Shown in pieces: positions 18,284 through 30,714 of a DNA stretch of 64,000 bases (the stretch's first letter is position 1; the number at the start of each line of letters is the position of its first letter). This stretch comes from Sphingomonas melonis (GTDB taxonomy: Bacteria; Pseudomonadota; Alphaproteobacteria; Sphingomonadales; Sphingomonadaceae). The notes below the pieces were generated by a model that saw nothing but the letters and a program-made list of their open reading frames with translations, made no database searches and was not told the origin of the DNA. The stretch lies in assembly GCF_013409985.1 (NCBI RefSeq), contig NZ_JACCBY010000002.1, forward strand, positions 62,001 to 126,000, given 5' to 3'. Both the position numbers and the translations under genes were made by a program.

Positions 18284-19633
18284 ATGCTCACACCTGATCA
18301 GGCGCGCGATCGCGCCGCCGATATCGTCGCCCGCGCCATCCGTGCCGGAGCCGACACCGCCGATGCCGTCTTCGCCGCCGATGCCTCGCTCGATCTCTCC
18401 GTCCGCCTCGGCGCGCTCGAAGACGTCGGCCGGTCGGAGAGCGAGGAACTGGGCCTGCGCGTCTTCGTCGGTCAGCGATCGGCCAGCGTCTCGACCTCGG
18501 ACCTGTCGACCGAGGCGACCAGCGCGCTGGTCGAACGCGCGGTCGCGATGGCGCGCGAGGCGCCCGAGGATCGCTGGGCGGGGCTCGCCCCGCAGGAGCG
18601 GCTGCTGCACGGCGCGCCGCCGCTGCTCGATCTCGTCGACACCGATGATCCGTCGCCCGCCGCGCTGCGCGAATGGGCGCTGGCGGCCGAAGACGCCGCG
18701 CGCGCGGTTCCCGGCGTCACCAATAGCGAAGGCGGCGGCGCCAGTGCCTCCCGGTCGGTCTGGGCGCTGGCAACCAGCCACGGCTTTGCCGGCGCCTATG
18801 CCGCCACCGCCTACAGCCTGTCGGCCAGCGTGCTCGCCGGCGATGCCGCGACCGGCATGGAGCGCGACTATGCGCACCACGCCGCCCGCAAGCGCGCGCA
18901 TCTCGACACCGCCGAATCGATCGGCCGCCTCGCCGGCGAACGTGCGGTGGCGCGGCGCAATCCGGGCCGCGTCGCGAGCGGGCCGATGCCGGTGGTGTTC
19001 GATCCGCGGGTAGGCTCGTCGCTGCTCAGCCACCTCACCGGGGCGATTTCCGGGCAGTCGATCGCGCGCAAGACCAGCTTCCTGCTCGACGCGCTCGGTA
19101 CGCAGGTATTCGCCAGCGGCGTATCGATCTGCGACGACCCGCATCGGCCGCACGGGCTGCGCTCGCGCCCCTTCGATGGCGAGGGGCTGCCGGTGTCGCC
19201 GGTCGCGATCGTCGAAAATGGGATGCTGGAGACCTGGCTGCTCGACAGCGGCTCGGCGCGGCAACTGGGGCTGGAGCCGACCGGCCATGCCGCGCGCGGC
19301 GTCGGCGGCGGCCCCGGCGTGTCGCCGAGCAACCTCTATATGGCGGCGGGCATCGTGCCGGTCGAAACGCTGATCGCCGACATCGCCGATGGCGTGTACG
19401 TCACCGAGCTGATCGGGCAGGGGATCAACGGCGTCACCGGCGATTACAGCCGCGGCGCGGCGGGCTTCCGCATCGTCGGCGGGGAGATCGCCGGCCCGGT
19501 CGCCGAATTCACCATCGCGGGCAATCTCAAGGACATGTTCCTGGCGCTGACCCCCGCCAACGATCTCGCCTTCCGCTATGGCATCAACGTGCCGACGCTG
19601 CGGGTCGACGGTATGACGGTCGCGAGTGGCTGA
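18284..19633 (+). CDS. pmbA: TldD/PmbA family metalloprotease subunit (PmbA/TldE)
   Basis: Partner subunit of the TldD/PmbA protease complex, which in E. coli degrades unfolded peptides and matures microcin B17. The 449-residue product has the family's C-terminal signature GVGGGPGVSPSNLYMAAG and VTGDYSRGAAGF and lacks the HExxxH zinc motif carried by TldD, as expected of PmbA. An in-frame GTG lies 6 nt upstream of the chosen ATG. The gene overlaps cysQ by 8 nt, so the two are co-translated. tldD is not in the window. Confidence 0.92.
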   Translation: MLTPDQARDRAADIVARAIRAGADTADAVFAADASLDLSVRLGALEDVGRSESEELGLRVFVGQRSASVSTSDLSTEATSALVERAVAMAREAPEDRWAGLAPQERLLHGAPPLLDLVDTDDPSPAALREWALAAEDAARAVPGVTNSEGGGASASRSVWALATSHGFAGAYAATAYSLSASVLAGDAATGMERDYAHHAARKRAHLDTAESIGRLAGERAVARRNPGRVASGPMPVVFDPRVGSSLLSHLTGAISGQSIARKTSFLLDALGTQVFASGVSICDDPHRPHGLRSRPFDGEGLPVSPVAIVENGMLETWLLDSGSARQLGLEPTGHAARGVGGGPGVSPSNLYMAAGIVPVETLIADIADGVYVTELIGQGINGVTGDYSRGAAGFRIVGGEIAGPVAEFTIAGNLKDMFLALTPANDLAFRYGINVPTLRVDGMTVASG

Positions 19634-20414
19634 GGCCCTCGGCCAGCTGACCGCCGCGGTGGCGGAGGTGACGCGGGAAGCCGCGGCCATGGCGCTCGAC
19701 CGCTGGCAGACCGACTTCGCCCGCTGGGAAAAGACGCCGGGCAGTCCGGTGTGCGAGGTCGATCTCGATGTCGACCGGATGTTGCGATCACGGCTGACGG
19801 CGCTGCTCCCGGAGGCGGGATGGCTGTCGGAGGAAACCGTGGACAGCCCCGAACGGCTGGGCCGCACGCGCGTCTGGGTGGTCGACCCGATCGACGGCAC
19901 CCGCGATTATATCCGGGGCCGGCCGGGCTGGGCGGTGTCGGTCGCGCTCGTCGATGCGGGCGAGGTGGTGCTCGGCGTGCTCGAGGCGCCGGCGCGCGAC
20001 GAGCGCTGGCGGGCGACGCTGGGGCAGGGGGCATGGCGCAACGATCTAGCGCTGCGCGCCGGCGACCGCAGCGTGCTGGCCGGGGCACGGGTGCCGACCG
20101 ATGCACTGCCGAAGATCGATCGCCACCTGACCGCGGTGCACAAGCCCAATTCGATCGCGCTGCGCATGGCGATGGTCGCCGCCGACGAGGCCGATCTGTT
20201 GACGACGCTGCGTTGGGGCAATGAATGGGACATCGCCGCTGCCGCGCTGATCGCGGCGGAGGCGGGCGCGACGGTAAGCGACGCGCTCGGTGCCCCGCTG
20301 CGCTACAACAAGCCCGACCCGACCGCCTTCGGCGTGATGGTCGCGGCGCCCGCCATCCACGCCGAAGCCCTCGCCTGGCTCGACCCGCGGGCGCGCGCGG
20401 CGTTTGCCGGCTAA
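19626..20414 (+). CDS. cysQ: Inositol monophosphatase family 3'(2'),5'-bisphosphate nucleotidase (CysQ-like)
   Basis: Magnesium-dependent phosphatase of 262 residues. The metal-binding motif DPIDGTRDY (87-95) and the second motif EWDIAAAALIAAEAGA near 200-216 place it in the inositol monophosphatase superfamily; the sequence WLSEE near 68-72 supplies the additional acidic ligand. CysQ-type activity on PAP is the most likely of the possible substrates. It starts at GTG 19626, overlapping the end of pmbA by 8 nt, so translational coupling is likely. Confidence 0.85.
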   Translation: MAEALGQLTAAVAEVTREAAAMALDRWQTDFARWEKTPGSPVCEVDLDVDRMLRSRLTALLPEAGWLSEETVDSPERLGRTRVWVVDPIDGTRDYIRGRPGWAVSVALVDAGEVVLGVLEAPARDERWRATLGQGAWRNDLALRAGDRSVLAGARVPTDALPKIDRHLTAVHKPNSIALRMAMVAADEADLLTTLRWGNEWDIAAAALIAAEAGATVSDALGAPLRYNKPDPTAFGVMVAAPAIHAEALAWLDPRARAAFAG

Positions 20415-20445
20415 GGTCGTTCTTTCAAATGCCTGATCCGACAGC

Positions 20446-20471
20446 GGAACATGCACCGCCTGCGTAACGTT
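20446..20471 (+). promoter_or_regulatory. EcfG-type general stress promoter
   Basis: GGAAC (20446-20450), 17-nt spacer, CGTT (20468-20471) exactly matches the alphaproteobacterial EcfG consensus GGAAC-N16/17-CGTT. It lies 53 nt before the start of the small membrane protein at 20524, on the same strand. The PhyR-NepR-EcfG control is inferred from the consensus. Confidence 0.75.
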
Positions 20472-20523
20472 TTATGTCTGACGACGGCCTGGTGGTCTGT
20501 CGCGTTGCAAGGGATGCCGAACG

Positions 20524-20670
20524 ATGTTGTGGACGATTGCCGTAATCCTGCTGATCCTGTGGCTGCTGGGCTTCTCGCTCCACGTCGCTGGTGGCCTGAT
20601 CCACATCCTGCTGGTCGTTGCGATCATCGTCGGCCTGATCCAGCTCTTCACCGGGCGCCGCGCGATATAA
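20524..20670 (+). CDS. Small lmo0937-family membrane protein (48 aa)
   Basis: A 48-residue protein, MLWTIAVILLILWLLGFSLH at the start and LFTGRRAI at the end, made of two closely spaced hydrophobic helices with a short basic tail. This is the pattern of the lmo0937/YqaE-like small membrane proteins that are widespread and often stress-induced. The exact function is unknown. AAGGGA upstream serves as ribosome-binding site. The EcfG-type promoter just upstream supports stress induction. Confidence 0.8.
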   Translation: MLWTIAVILLILWLLGFSLHVAGGLIHILLVVAIIVGLIQLFTGRRAI

Positions 20671-20718
20671 GGGCGGACGGGTGGCGGCGCCGGCCGGCGT
20701 GCCACCCGTCACCGTCGC

Positions 20719-21519
20719 TCAGTGGACGAAGCGCGCGACCACGTCGCGGTAGCTGCGGCTGACCTTCACACTGGCGCCCGAGTTGAGCACCAGGAAGCAT
20801 TCGCCATTGGTGTGCGGCTTGACCTGCTTGACCAGGTCGAGATTGACGATCGTCGACCGGTGCACCCGCTGGAAGCGGCGGGGATCGAGCCGCTTCTCCA
20901 GATCCTTCATCGTCTCGCGCAGGATCAGCGTGTTGTCGCCGGTGTAGATGCACATGTAATCGCCGGCCGCGTCGATCCGCTCGATCGTATCGACATCGAC
21001 GCGGAAGATCTGCCCGCGATCCTTGATGTTGATGAGCTTCTCGAACCGATTGGCGCTGACCGCGTCGCCGCCGTCGACCATATCGGCCGCCGCTTCGGGG
21101 GCGTGTTCGGCGAGCACCTCCTTGAGCTTCTCGACCTCCTCGACCCCGCGCTTCTCGCTGAGCCGTTGCCGGACGCGCTCGATCGTGTCGGCGAGCCGCG
21201 CCTCCTCGACCGGCTTCATCAGATAATCGACCGCCTGCGCCTCGAACGCGCGCAGCGCATGGTCGGAATAGGCCGTCACGAAGACGAACAGCGGCGGCTC
21301 GACCTCCATCAATCCCTGGACCACCGAAAAGCCGTCGAAACCCGGCATCTGGATATCGAGGAAGACGAGGTCGGGCTTGTGCGTCTTGATCGCCCGGATC
21401 GCCTCGCGGCCGTTGGAGCATTTCTCGATGATCTCGATATCATCGTGCGCCTGGAGCCGGAGCTCCAATCCCTGGATCGCGAGCGGTTCGTCGTCCACCA
21501 GGATGGTTCTGATCGTCAT
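20719..21519 (-). CDS. LytTR-family response regulator
   Basis: Response regulator of 266 residues. The receiver domain (1-125) has DD at 9-10 and phosphoacceptor Asp55 in LVFLDIQMPG; the C-terminal LytTR DNA-binding domain (about 165-266) includes RVHRSTIVNLDLVKQVK. It is the partner of the histidine kinase that precedes it, with which it overlaps in an ATGA (21516-21519). LytTR regulators bind direct repeats near target promoters; the target is not known here. The nearby TonB-dependent receptor on the same strand is separated by a strong terminator. Confidence 0.93.
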   Translation of the reverse strand: MTIRTILVDDEPLAIQGLELRLQAHDDIEIIEKCSNGREAIRAIKTHKPDLVFLDIQMPGFDGFSVVQGLMEVEPPLFVFVTAYSDHALRAFEAQAVDYLMKPVEEARLADTIERVRQRLSEKRGVEEVEKLKEVLAEHAPEAAADMVDGGDAVSANRFEKLINIKDRGQIFRVDVDTIERIDAAGDYMCIYTGDNTLILRETMKDLEKRLDPRRFQRVHRSTIVNLDLVKQVKPHTNGECFLVLNSGASVKVSRSYRDVVARFVH

Positions 21520-22628
21520 GCGGCCTCTCTACTCAGATCGTCGAGCTGGAAGGGAATTTCGATCTCCACCGAAAAGCCTCCAGCCGGCGCGGTACGCGTC
21601 TCGAAGCGGTGATCCGGGCCATAGGCCTGGATCAGCCGCTCCCTAATATTGGGGAGACCCACGCCGGTTGAAAGGCTTGGCATCACCCGGCCTTCGAGCA
21701 AACCCGGTCCGGTGTCGGATACGCCGATCTGCACGCGATCCCCGGCGAGCCGCACGCGGACGCAGATTTCGGCGCCTTCCTCCTGCGTGCTGACCGCATA
21801 TTTGATCGCATTCTCGACCAGCGGCTGGAGCAGCAGCGAGGGCAGCCGCGCGCGCTCGGCGGCCTGATCGATATCGAAGACGGGCCGCAGCCGCTCCTCG
21901 AACCGCATCTTCTCGATTTCGAGATAGAGCTTCAGCGTCTCCACCTCCTGCGCCACGGTGACATGCGCGGTCGGCTCGTTGGCGAGCGTATAGCGCAGGA
22001 AGGCCGACAGGCGGCTCAGCATCGCATTCGCCCGCTCGGTCTGCTTGAGCAGCACCAGCGTCGAGATCGAATTGAGCGTGTTGAACAGGAAGTGCGGGTT
22101 GAGCTGATAGCGCAGCATCGCGAGCTGCGCCGACGACGCCTGGTTCTCGAGATGCTGCATCTGGTCGATCTGATCCTCGACGATCAGGTAGAAGTTGATG
22201 CCGAAATAGAGCGCCGACCAGCCGAACAGCGCGGTGAAGGTGACGTAGAAGGACACCAGCATGCGCGGCAACGTCACGCCGGGCTGGCCGTTCTGGATCA
22301 GCGACCAGGTGAATGCGTCGAGAAAGGCGGAGAACAACGTCGCCAGCGCGAAGGCGAGGATCGTCAGGATGAGGCCGGGCGCGCGCGGCAGGCTGCGGAA
22401 ATAGCCGTACAGCGTCGAGAGCAGCAGCGTCACGCAATAGCCGACGATCGCTTCGAAGATCACCGGGATGATGACGTCGAGCGACAGGTTGGTCAGCGTC
22501 GAGGCGCCGCGGAGCAGCAGGTAGCCGGTCCAGCCGACGGCCTGCAACGTCCAGAAGGCGCGGCTTTTGTTCTCGAAGAACGGACGCACGTTGAGCGCCG
22601 GGCGGGATGGGGCGGGTAGGGTCGCCAT
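21516..22628 (-). CDS. LytS-type sensor histidine kinase
   Basis: Inner-membrane kinase of 370 residues: four hydrophobic segments within about 28-150, no large periplasmic sensor, then a His_kinase (PF06580) domain with LRYQLNPHFLFNTLNS and phosphoacceptor His179, and an ATPase domain with LQPLVENAIKYA and DTGPGLLEG. It pairs with the downstream LytTR regulator (ATGA overlap). The signal is unknown; it is probably sensed in the membrane. Confidence 0.92.
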   Translation of the reverse strand: MATLPAPSRPALNVRPFFENKSRAFWTLQAVGWTGYLLLRGASTLTNLSLDVIIPVIFEAIVGYCVTLLLSTLYGYFRSLPRAPGLILTILAFALATLFSAFLDAFTWSLIQNGQPGVTLPRMLVSFYVTFTALFGWSALYFGINFYLIVEDQIDQMQHLENQASSAQLAMLRYQLNPHFLFNTLNSISTLVLLKQTERANAMLSRLSAFLRYTLANEPTAHVTVAQEVETLKLYLEIEKMRFEERLRPVFDIDQAAERARLPSLLLQPLVENAIKYAVSTQEEGAEICVRVRLAGDRVQIGVSDTGPGLLEGRVMPSLSTGVGLPNIRERLIQAYGPDHRFETRTAPAGGFSVEIEIPFQLDDLSREAA

Positions 22629-22664
22629 GTTGGGGCGTCTCTACACGGCGGAGGCCGGTCGTGC

Positions 22665-22702
22665 AAAAAAGAAGGGCCGCCGCTCCCTGGGAGCGGCGGC
22701 CC
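22665..22702 (-). terminator. Intrinsic terminator of the TonB-dependent receptor gene
   Basis: On the minus strand a GC-rich 13-14-bp stem (GGGCCGCCGCTCC and its complement, 22674-22702) with almost no loop is followed by a TTCTTTTTT run. It is a classical Rho-independent terminator about 25 nt after the receptor stop, and isolates the receptor from the kinase-regulator pair. Confidence 0.9.
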
Positions 22703-22726
22703 GTCAGTAAGTGACGTGCTCCTGTG

Positions 22727-25426
22727 TTAGAAGCCGACCACCAGCGTACCGCTGATCGTACGTGGCGCGCCGATGAAGGCATTGCGTACGCTCGAATTGG
22801 AAACGTTGCCGGTGAAGCCACCCACGTACAGTTCGTCGAACACATTGGTGACGTTGAACTGCAGATAGGTACGGTCGTTGAGGCCAGCCCAATTGAGTGC
22901 CAGCCGGGCATCGAGATCGACCGTCGTATACGCGGGGACCTTGGCGCCATACACCTGATAAGGGGTGACTACGCCATTGAGCGTATAGGTTTGCACCACG
23001 TTGAGGTTCTGGTCGTTGACGTAGCGAGGACCAGTCCGCTTGGCCTGAGCTCCAAACTGGACCCAGCCGAGATCGAACGCCGCGCGACCACCGAAGGTAT
23101 ACACCGGAGCACCTGCCTCGCGCTTGCCGGCCGTCAGCGCAAAAACCTGCTGTCCGACGGTCGTGCATGTTCCTACGCCTGCCGATGCACCCGCAGCAAC
23201 GTTGGCGGCGGAGCATTCACCCGTCGCTACGTTATCCAGGATCTTCGACTTCAGGTACGACCCGAAGACATAGAGCAGTACTGGACGAACCGGTGCGTAG
23301 GCGATGCTGCCGTCAACGCCATATTTATGCACCGTCCCGAGGTTGCGGTAGATGGTAACGTCAAGCTCGGGATCGTAGGCCGAAGCGAGACGGTTGGTGT
23401 AGAAGGTGTACCAGCCCGCCAACGACGCCTGGATCTTACCGGACTGGTAGCGAACACCGGCATCGATGTTATCGGTCGTTTCCGGCAAAGGCCGTGCACG
23501 TGCGTTGGTGATTGGGAACGCAAAGGAGTTGTACAGGTTGTCCGTACCGGGAACCTGTAAACCCTTTGAGTAGTTGGCGTAGATGTTGAAAGATGGCGCG
23601 ACTTGGAAGGTGAAGCCGGCACTCGGCAATACCTTGCTGTAGTTGAACTCGCGCTTTTGCGGTGCCGCGTAGGTCGGGTTCGCCGTCAGGAAGGCCGCCT
23701 GCGCCGTCAGATCGTTGAAGCAATCGACGAAGCCGATGTTGCTGCCAGCCTCGCTTACGCAGAAATTGTTCAGCTTTCGCTTGAAGAACGGCGCGCGGAT
23801 GCCTGCGTTGATGGTCAGCTTGTCGTCGATAAAACGACCGCGATATTCGCCGGACACCTGGTGCAGGATGGCCAGTGATTTGCGATTGCGCTTCTCGATC
23901 GGCTTGCCACTCGCATCCAGAATGGGATTGTCGATCGGGAAGACATTCGCCGCATAGCCGTTAGGCAGCAGGTAGCCGACCTCGCCCGTCTGGCGATGGC
24001 GACCATAATCGAACGTGTAATTGATGCGGGCAGTCTGTGTATCAGCGAAGTCGTAGCGCAGATTGGCCACAGCGACGAAGCGGTTCGTCTCGGTGTGGCT
24101 AGGCGCGTAGAGCTCGACGCCTTGGGTGGTGTTGGTCAGCGCGCCCGTGGCGGCGTTGCGACCCGGCGTGTCGAGCGTATCGCCGTCGTGGTTCAGATCT
24201 CGGCCGCCGAAGTAAGGTTGACCACCGATATATCCATAGATCGGGGTGGTGATGCCAGCCAAAGCGGCCGTCGCTGCGCGCGAGAAGAAGCCTTCGTTGC
24301 CCTTGACGGCACTCGAACCGCCATTTGCCTTGGTATAGCTGTAGCTTGGATCGACCGTCAGCACCAGGCCGTCGGCCAGCGTGAACCGCGAGTTCATCCG
24401 GACATTCGCGGTATTCGACGGGTTGTAGCTGTAGTCATACGCCGTGCCGCACGTGTTCGGCACGTCCGCTACGCCAGCCGTAGGCGTGTCGGTCTGGCAG
24501 AGTCCCTGATCATAGTCGCGCTCGCCGCGGGTGAGCGGAAAGCGATTGTTCGATGCCGTACCGACAACGCGGGGCGTCGTCGTCAGCGACTGGTTGGGCG
24601 CGGTTCCGGTGACGCTGATGACCGTAGGATCGGTGCGCAGGACGGCCGAGCTGAAGTTGTTGTTCCGGTTACGGTTGTAGTGGCCGGCGAGCGAAACAAA
24701 GTCGCCACTGCTGCCAATCGGTTGATACAGCTTTGCGTTATACTGCTGCTTATCAACGCCACTGCGGGGATTGTACGGGTTGTTGTAGGTCTGGGTGCTG
24801 GCCGCGACCCATGCCCGGGTACCTATCGACGTAAAGTTGCCGGTGTCAACGACGCCAAAGATGCGGAACATGTCGTAGGAGCCATACGACCCCTGCATCC
24901 TGGCATGGAATTCTTCGGTGGGATTACGGCTGCGATAATTGACCGTCGAACCCGTTGCCGATGCGGTCGGGCTGTCGACGTCCGTCGAACCGAGGCTGAC
25001 GCTGACCTGGTCGATCAGTTCAGGGTCGAGCTGCTGGTTGGAGTAGATAGCATAGTTTCCGGTATCGTTAACCGGAATGCCGTCGAATGTCTGAGAGACG
25101 CGGCTGCCGTCAAAGCCGCGGATCGACAATGTGCCGCCCGACCCGCCGTAGCCATCGTTGTTCTGAAAGCTCACGCCGGGAAGCATGTTGATCGTGTCGT
25201 TGATCGTCTGGCCAGGGGTCTGATGTGCGATGAATTCCTGGCTTAGGACCGCGCGAGTCTTGGAGGTGTTTGGCGTGGAGATGCCCGCTACAGTGCCGTC
25301 ACCGACGCGGCCGGTGACCACGATCTCGTCGGCTTCCGCGTCGACAGTACCAGTCGACTGAGCGAAGGCCGCGCCTGGAATCATGAGCGCGGCAAAGGCC
25401 ACGCCACAAGCGAATGTCATACGCAT
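22727..25426 (-). CDS. TonB-dependent receptor
   Basis: Outer-membrane transporter of 899 residues. Signal peptide (about 1-22, ending AAFAQ), TonB-box-like DEIVVTGRV, plug domain with MLPGVSFQNNDGYGGSG and LSIRGFDGSRVSQTFDG, barrel with several disulfide-capable Cys (TCGTAYDYSY, CVSEAG) and the C-terminal GTLVVGF end. ATG 25426 is chosen because an AAGGGGA site lies about 9 nt upstream and the signal peptide starts there. Codons are visibly less GC-biased than in neighbours, hinting at a different origin. The substrate is unknown. Confidence 0.92.
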   Translation of the reverse strand: MRMTFACGVAFAALMIPGAAFAQSTGTVDAEADEIVVTGRVGDGTVAGISTPNTSKTRAVLSQEFIAHQTPGQTINDTINMLPGVSFQNNDGYGGSGGTLSIRGFDGSRVSQTFDGIPVNDTGNYAIYSNQQLDPELIDQVSVSLGSTDVDSPTASATGSTVNYRSRNPTEEFHARMQGSYGSYDMFRIFGVVDTGNFTSIGTRAWVAASTQTYNNPYNPRSGVDKQQYNAKLYQPIGSSGDFVSLAGHYNRNRNNNFSSAVLRTDPTVISVTGTAPNQSLTTTPRVVGTASNNRFPLTRGERDYDQGLCQTDTPTAGVADVPNTCGTAYDYSYNPSNTANVRMNSRFTLADGLVLTVDPSYSYTKANGGSSAVKGNEGFFSRAATAALAGITTPIYGYIGGQPYFGGRDLNHDGDTLDTPGRNAATGALTNTTQGVELYAPSHTETNRFVAVANLRYDFADTQTARINYTFDYGRHRQTGEVGYLLPNGYAANVFPIDNPILDASGKPIEKRNRKSLAILHQVSGEYRGRFIDDKLTINAGIRAPFFKRKLNNFCVSEAGSNIGFVDCFNDLTAQAAFLTANPTYAAPQKREFNYSKVLPSAGFTFQVAPSFNIYANYSKGLQVPGTDNLYNSFAFPITNARARPLPETTDNIDAGVRYQSGKIQASLAGWYTFYTNRLASAYDPELDVTIYRNLGTVHKYGVDGSIAYAPVRPVLLYVFGSYLKSKILDNVATGECSAANVAAGASAGVGTCTTVGQQVFALTAGKREAGAPVYTFGGRAAFDLGWVQFGAQAKRTGPRYVNDQNLNVVQTYTLNGVVTPYQVYGAKVPAYTTVDLDARLALNWAGLNDRTYLQFNVTNVFDELYVGGFTGNVSNSSVRNAFIGAPRTISGTLVVGF

Positions 25427-25631
25427 TTGATCTAGTCCCCTTTGAGCGATGAGCTCTGGAATCGCGGCTCGTCTTTGACCGTTGCCGCTGCCCATGTCGG
25501 GTGATTATTGCGAGTTTGTGACATTGACGAGCGCCCCCGCGTACCGGTCGCGCTTCTGATTTTGTGCGTTGCAAAAACGCCACGCTTTTATGATGTTAGT
25601 CTCGATACGGAACGATTGTCGATCCCGGCGA

Positions 25632-28922
<3,291 letters not shown>

Positions 28923-28967
28923 TCGCGTCGCGCGGGATCGGCCCATGCCGGTCCCGCGATCCCCGCA

Positions 28968-30626
28968 TCACGCGGTTTCGAGCAGCCGCTCCGCCTGTGC
29001 GCGCGCCTCGTCGGTCACGGTCGCGCCGGAGAGCATCCGTGCGATCTCCTCGCGCCGCTCCGCCTCGTCGAGGATGCGGACGCCGGTTCGCGTCACCGTG
29101 CCGTCGTGGCTCTTGGCGATCAGCAGATGCTCCGCGCCCCGCGCCGCGACCTGCGGCGAGTGGGTGACGACCAGCAGCTGCGTATGTTCGGCAAGTCGCG
29201 CCAGCCGCTCCCCGATCGCGCTCGCCACCGCGCCCCCGACCCCGCGATCGATCTCGTCGAAGATCATCGTCGCCGCGCCTCCTTCTTCCGCCAGTGCGAC
29301 CTTGAGCGCGAGGATGAAGCGCGACAGTTCGCCGCCCGAGGCGATCTTGGCGAGCGGCGCGAACGGCGCGCCGGGGTTGGTTGCGATCTCGAACTCGACG
29401 CGATCCTTGCCATGCGAGGACCAGCCGTCGGGTGCGTGGGTGACGACGACGGTGCGGAAGCGTGCCGCGTCGAGCTTCAACGGAGCGAGTTCGCCTGCCA
29501 CCGCGGCATCGAGCCGCTCGGCGGCCGCGTGACGCCGCTTCGACAGGATGTCGGCCGCCGCGTCGTAATCGGCACGGGCCGCGGCGACGGCACTCTCCAG
29601 CACCGCGATGCCGCCCTCGCCGGCGTCGAGCCGTTCCAATTTGGTGCGCAGCTCCTCGGTAAGCGCGGCCAGCTCGTCGGGCTGGACGCGATGCTTGCGC
29701 GCCATGCCGCGCAGCTCGAACAGCCGCGCCTCGTCCTCTTCGAGCGCGCGCGGATCGAAGGCGAGGTCGCGGCGCGCCTCGGTGAGCTGCTCCTCGGCCA
29801 CCGTCGCCTCGATCACGGCGCGGTCGATCGCCGCCAGCGCTTCCCCGAGCGCGACGTGATCCTCGGCGATCCGTTCCAGCACGCGCGCCGCCTGGCGCAG
29901 CTGTGCGAGGCCGCCGTTCGACCCCTCCAGATAGTCGTCGATCGCGGCGAGCTCGTCGGCGATCTTCTCGGCACGCTGCATGTCGCGCCGCTTGTCGGCC
30001 AGCGCCTCTTCCTCGCCGGGCTCGGCGGCAAGCTTGGTGAGCTCGCCGACCGCATGCTCCAGCCATTCGCGATCGCGGGCGGCGGTCTCGATCTCCGCAC
30101 GGGCAGCGGCGAGCTTGGTCTCGGCGGCGCGCAGCGTCGTCCAGGCGCGGGCCGTGTCGCCCGGATCGACCCGTCCGAACGCATCGAGCAGCGCGCGGTG
30201 GCCGCGTGGGTTGAGCAGGCCACGGTCGTCATGCTGGCCGTGGATTTCGACCAGCATCGGCGCCATCTCGCGCAGCAGCGCCGCGCCGGCGGGCTGGTTG
30301 TTGACGAAGCCCCGGCTTCCGCCATCGGCCTTGACGATCCGGCGGATCAGCAAGGGCTCGCCCGGCTCGACCTCGACGCCATTGTCGTCGAGCAGCGCGG
30401 CGAGCGGGCCGCTCGGCGGATCGAAGGTCGCGGTGACGACCGCCTGCGTGGCGCCGTGGCGGACGAGTCCGGTTTCCCCGCGCCCGCCGAGCGCGAGCCC
30501 GAGCGCGTCGAGGAGGATCGACTTGCCCGCGCCGGTTTCCCCGGTCAGCACGTCGAGCCCCGCCCCGAATTCCAGGTCGAGCGCCTCGATCAGCACCACA
30601 TCGCGAATGGACAGCGCGGTCAGCAT
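28968..30626 (-). CDS. recN: DNA repair protein RecN
   Basis: SMC-like ATPase of 552 residues acting in double-strand-break repair. The Walker A motif GETGAGKS (near 31-38) is at the N terminus, two long coiled-coil arms fill the centre (about 150-390), and the signature and Walker B (MIFDEID) with a D-loop are at the C terminus (ASGGELSRFILALK precedes it). Full length. It follows bamD on the same strand with about 88 nt between, an order common in alphaproteobacteria. Confidence 0.96.
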   Translation of the reverse strand: MLTALSIRDVVLIEALDLEFGAGLDVLTGETGAGKSILLDALGLALGGRGETGLVRHGATQAVVTATFDPPSGPLAALLDDNGVEVEPGEPLLIRRIVKADGGSRGFVNNQPAGAALLREMAPMLVEIHGQHDDRGLLNPRGHRALLDAFGRVDPGDTARAWTTLRAAETKLAAARAEIETAARDREWLEHAVGELTKLAAEPGEEEALADKRRDMQRAEKIADELAAIDDYLEGSNGGLAQLRQAARVLERIAEDHVALGEALAAIDRAVIEATVAEEQLTEARRDLAFDPRALEEDEARLFELRGMARKHRVQPDELAALTEELRTKLERLDAGEGGIAVLESAVAAARADYDAAADILSKRRHAAAERLDAAVAGELAPLKLDAARFRTVVVTHAPDGWSSHGKDRVEFEIATNPGAPFAPLAKIASGGELSRFILALKVALAEEGGAATMIFDEIDRGVGGAVASAIGERLARLAEHTQLLVVTHSPQVAARGAEHLLIAKSHDGTVTRTGVRILDEAERREEIARMLSGATVTDEARAQAERLLETA

Positions 30627-30714
30627 TGCGGCGGATATAGCGCGGCGTTAGCGGGATGTTGATCCCTAAACGTTCTGCTGTCGTACGAAAGGCGGCTCAC
30701 CCGGCGGCGGGCCG

